Shown in pieces: positions 41,097 through 43,786 of a stretch of 43,786 bases of DNA (its first letter is position 1; the number at the start of each line of letters is the position of its first letter). The notes under the pieces are model-generated. The model had not been told where the DNA came from and did not search any database. It saw only the letters and a program-made list of their open reading frames with translations. The translations under genes were made by a program, and so were the position numbers. The stretch covers positions 1 through 43,786 of the forward strand of contig JAAEET010000010.1 in assembly GCA_013415565.1 (NCBI GenBank). Reading direction: 5' to 3'. Origin of the DNA: Methanomicrobiales archaeon (GTDB taxonomy: Archaea; Halobacteriota; Methanomicrobia; Methanomicrobiales; Methanospirillaceae).

Positions 41097-41606
41097 TCAT
41101 TCCTTTCTCTTTTCCCTCTCCCCGTTATACCGGGCGATGGCAAGGATCTTCGGATAGGCCATGAGGAGGTTGTGCAGGATGAAGATATTGATTGGGGTAC
41201 AGATGATCGCCCGGGCAACCAGCCCGGTCGAGAACTGCCAGAGGTTATAGTAGTGGACCATGATCAGGGCAACCCCGTAACCGGCCAGCATGAATGCTGC
41301 CGAGTAGGCAACATTGATTCCCCGACGGTAGAAGTAGGTAGAGAACCATCCGACCGTCAGACCGGCAACGCTGAACGCCGCAACATCGATGGCCGGGATT
41401 TTTGCCGGGAGCCCTGCCATGATGCCGATAACTAGGCCGGGTACCGGGCCACCGATTGCAGCACCGATGGCCACGAAAAAATCCCGCAGGTCGAGGACGA
41501 AAATATTCCCGAGCGGTGTGATAAGATCAAGTGCACGGGTTACGTAGGCGAGAACCCCGAAGATCAGGGTTATGATTACCTGGTACAGGATCTTTTTCGT
41601 ATCCAT
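41097..41606 (-). CDS. Five- to six-helix membrane protein, ECF S-component or LytS-5TM-like
   Basis: A 169-aa integral membrane protein. LDLRDFFVAIGAAIGGPVPGLVIGIMAGL resembles the substrate-specificity subunits of energy-coupling-factor transporters and the 5TM receptor domain of LytS-type sensors. No ECF ATPase gene is nearby; it would need a shared module encoded elsewhere. GGGGGAAATGACCAC precedes the ATG. It diverges from the histidine kinase gene. Confidence 0.6.
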   Translation of the reverse strand: MDTKKILYQVIITLIFGVLAYVTRALDLITPLGNIFVLDLRDFFVAIGAAIGGPVPGLVIGIMAGLPAKIPAIDVAAFSVAGLTVGWFSTYFYRRGINVAYSAAFMLAGYGVALIMVHYYNLWQFSTGLVARAIICTPINIFILHNLLMAYPKILAIARYNGEREKRKE

Positions 41607-41834
41607 GTGGTCATTTCCCCCGGTCCCTTCGGGCCGGGCCTACCCTGCCATATAGCCCGGAAGGATCAACGAAATCCTCCCCGAGAATCACTAATGACTT
41701 TTATCTGAAATAGCTTGTGGTTTGTTATCATATATCACGGTAACCGGCCCGCCTGACCGAAAGGATTCCTCCGGCGCTACTTCGATATCTTTATTCAGGC
41801 CCGGGCTGAGCACATCAGTACGGCCAGAGGAGGT

Positions 41835-43786
41835 ATTGGCAGGTCACAATCCGGTCGTCCGGCAGACAAGGCGTCTTTCGAGATATCACGGTACGGGACC
41901 GTTCTCCTCGCGGTCGTTTTCATTCTGGGAATGCCGGCGTTTGCAGAACAGGAGGCCGGACTTTTCTTTATCGTGCATGAGAACCTCCCTCCCTACGAGT
42001 TCGTTGATCATGAAGGGCAGCCTTCAGGCTTTTCCTGCGAACTCATGCAGGTCCTTGCCAGGAACATACTAACGGATCAGGAGGCCCGTGCGGCTGGCGT
42101 TCCGGGAGAGGGGGGGTCGTTCATCCTCCCGGTCTTTACCAGGGGATTCCCGACGGATCGCCCCTATCTTGCAGAGCCCCTCATGCCAGTCCAGTACTGG
42201 CTCTACTCACGGGATGAGTGGGAGCGTTCACGAAACCTGCAGGCCGGTGACGTGATCATTGTACCCCGTACCGGATCTCCCGGTCCGGAAATTCTTGTCC
42301 CTGAAGGATACCGGAGTGCCGGGGCAGACACCCCTGCCGATGCAGTTCTTCGCCTTGAAATGGAGCAGGGAGATTTCGTGGTTCTCGAGAACATGCAGGC
42401 TTCCTACCTCCAGAAATTTGGCAATATCCGGGGGATAACCGTGGTTGAGGGCTACTCCGAACCGGGTGCCTATACCCTCCGGACCAGCGAGGCCGGAGCA
42501 CTGTACCTACCCCTCCTCGATGATGGTCTCCGGGATCTCCGGGAATCGGGGGAATTCGACCTGCTGGTCACCCGGTGGTTCACTCCGCTGGAGGATGAAG
42601 GGCTGAGTGAATCCTCCCTCTTCTTCTACCTGTTCACACCGGTTGCCCTGGTTGTCCTCGTCGCATTCTCGTGGTCACGGGCGATGCGTTACCAGGTCGC
42701 CAAGAAGACCAGGGAACTTGAGACCGAGCTCAAACACCGGCGTCAGGCTGAAGAAGAACTCAACAATGCCCGGAACACCCTGGGAAGCATCATCAATTCC
42801 ATCGCTGATCCGGTCTTTGTCAAGGACCGGAACCACCAGTGGATCCTGCTTAACGATGCTTTCTGCCGGTTCATGGGTCGGACACGGGATGAACTCCTCG
42901 GGAAATCGGATCGTGATTTCTTTCCGGAAGAGGTAGCCCGGGTCTTCTTTGAGAAGGATGAACTGGTATTCGAGACCGGTGAGGAGAACATCGATGAGGA
43001 GAGCTTCACCGATGCACAGAACGGCCGGCACACGATTGTGACCAAGAAGGCGTTATATACCGACAGCGGAGGGCAGAAGCATATTGTCGGGGTCATCAGG
43101 GATATCACGGACCGGAAACAACTGGAAGAAGACCTGAAGAAATTCAACGAGGAGCTCGAACGGCGGGTGAGCGAGCGTACCTACGCCCTGCAGAGCGCCA
43201 ACCGGGAGATGGAATCCTTTACGTACAGTGTCTCGCACGATCTCCGGGCTCCCCTGCGGGCCATCGACGGGTACTCGAGTCTCCTGCTGACGCAGGCCGG
43301 CGGGGCTATGTCGAAATCAGAGTTCCGCCTCCTCTCAAAGATCCGGGAAAATACCCGGCAGATGGGAAAACTGATCGACGATCTCCTGAATTTCTCACGC
43401 GTTGGACGGAAGGAACTGAACAAGGAGGTGATCAGTCCGTCCCGGATTGTGAAGACGGTTCTGGAAGAACTCCAGGGAGAGTGGAATGAACGGGATGTAC
43501 GCTTCGAGATTGGCGATCTCCCTCCCAGTTACGCTGATCCCCAGCTGCTCCACCAGGTCTATTATAACATCCTTGAAAATTCCCTAAAATTCACCCGCAA
43601 CCGTGATCCGACGGTGATCGGGATCGGTGCGATCATCCGGGAGGGAACGACCGTTTATTTCATTAAGGACAACGGGATCGGGTTTGACATGAAGTATGCC
43701 GACACGATATTCAAACCGTTCCAGCAGCTGCATTCGCACCATGCCTACGAGGGGACCGGGGTGGGGCTTGCCATCGTTCACCGGAT
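41835..43786 (+). CDS. Sensor histidine kinase with solute-binding sensor domain (partial, 3' end cut)
   Basis: The frame runs off the right edge. In order: signal-like helix (TVLLAVVFILGMPAFA), a family-3 solute-binding-protein domain (ENLPPYEFVDHEGQPSGFSCEL onward, about 41970-42600), a membrane helix (FTPVALVVLVAFSW), a PAS domain (SIINSIADPVFVKDRN to VIRDITDRKQLEED), HisKA with phospho-acceptor His (SVSHDLRAPLRAIDGY), and HATPase N (NILENSLKF), G1 (DNGIGF) and G2 (GTGVGLAI) boxes. No ATG, GTG or TTG precedes the signal helix in this frame after the stop at 41754; ATT 41835 right after AGGAGGT is used. It may sense amino acids or similar solutes outside the cell. Confidence 0.8.
   Translation, partial: MGRSQSGRPADKASFEISRYGTVLLAVVFILGMPAFAEQEAGLFFIVHENLPPYEFVDHEGQPSGFSCELMQVLARNILTDQEARAAGVPGEGGSFILPVFTRGFPTDRPYLAEPLMPVQYWLYSRDEWERSRNLQAGDVIIVPRTGSPGPEILVPEGYRSAGADTPADAVLRLEMEQGDFVVLENMQASYLQKFGNIRGITVVEGYSEPGAYTLRTSEAGALYLPLLDDGLRDLRESGEFDLLVTRWFTPLEDEGLSESSLFFYLFTPVALVVLVAFSWSRAMRYQVAKKTRELETELKHRRQAEEELNNARNTLGSIINSIADPVFVKDRNHQWILLNDAFCRFMGRTRDELLGKSDRDFFPEEVARVFFEKDELVFETGEENIDEESFTDAQNGRHTIVTKKALYTDSGGQKHIVGVIRDITDRKQLEEDLKKFNEELERRVSERTYALQSANREMESFTYSVSHDLRAPLRAIDGYSSLLLTQAGGAMSKSEFRLLSKIRENTRQMGKLIDDLLNFSRVGRKELNKEVISPSRIVKTVLEELQGEWNERDVRFEIGDLPPSYADPQLLHQVYYNILENSLKFTRNRDPTVIGIGAIIREGTTVYFIKDNGIGFDMKYADTIFKPFQQLHSHHAYEGTGVGLAIVHR

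Overview
This is archaeal DNA, most likely from a hydrogenotrophic methanogen of the order Methanomicrobiales (an inference from gene content). The evidence is an A-type ATP synthase operon, archaeal TATA/BRE-like promoters with short leaders, a 6-phospho-3-hexuloisomerase, archaeal sulfur-carrier/MoaE genes, PEGA-domain surface proteins and a stand-alone nitrogenase-like subunit. Genes are densely packed, often with ATGA-type overlaps, and no rRNA, tRNA, IS element or CRISPR array was seen.

Layout. 1-5948 (minus): ATP synthase operon atpH-I-K-E-C-F-A, cut by the left edge inside atpA. The rotor protein K has six fused hairpins, and C carries an unusual N-terminal membrane helix. 6172-10949: a branched-chain-amino-acid-type ABC transporter in two converging units, the two ATPases on plus and the permeases plus binding lipoprotein on minus. 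11181-13530: a small secreted repeat protein, then a tiny membrane protein coupled to a sodium:solute symporter. 13760-14180: a strong promoter followed by three ~100-nt structured units with no convincing ORF, the best candidate here for an undescribed RNA. 14206-17254: DUF523/DUF1722 protein, DUF5591 protein, a hypothetical protein and a MntP-type exporter. 17399-19297: a propionate-CoA-ligase-like acyl-CoA synthetase that seems to lack a normal start codon. 19358-22854: TspO, a deacetylase-family amidohydrolase, and the agmatine-to-putrescine pair aguB-aguA. 23109-28281: PHP phosphoesterase, DinB polymerase, an overlooked 44-aa gene, a PEGA protein overlapping a sensor without output domain, and a lipoprotein. 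28328-34083: nitrogenase-like subunit, membrane proteins, LarE, and a ThiF/MoeB-MoaD-MoaE-GNAT unit. 34170-41606: two paralogous HNH-type zinc proteins, a second PEGA protein, PsiE, UspA, RNase III, a phosphoribosyltransferase, hexuloisomerase and membrane proteins. 41835-end: a sensor histidine kinase with an extracytoplasmic solute-binding domain, cut by the right edge.

How parts may work together. A 15-bp dyad (TGCYAT-N3-ATRRCA-like) lies just upstream of the ABC ATPase genes, the ABC binding-protein gene and the acyl-CoA synthetase gene, suggesting one regulator controls uptake and CoA-activation of an organic or branched-chain acid. A fourth copy sits in an intergenic region that may encode a small RNA. 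The polyamine genes form a local cluster, as do the sulfur-transfer/molybdopterin genes.
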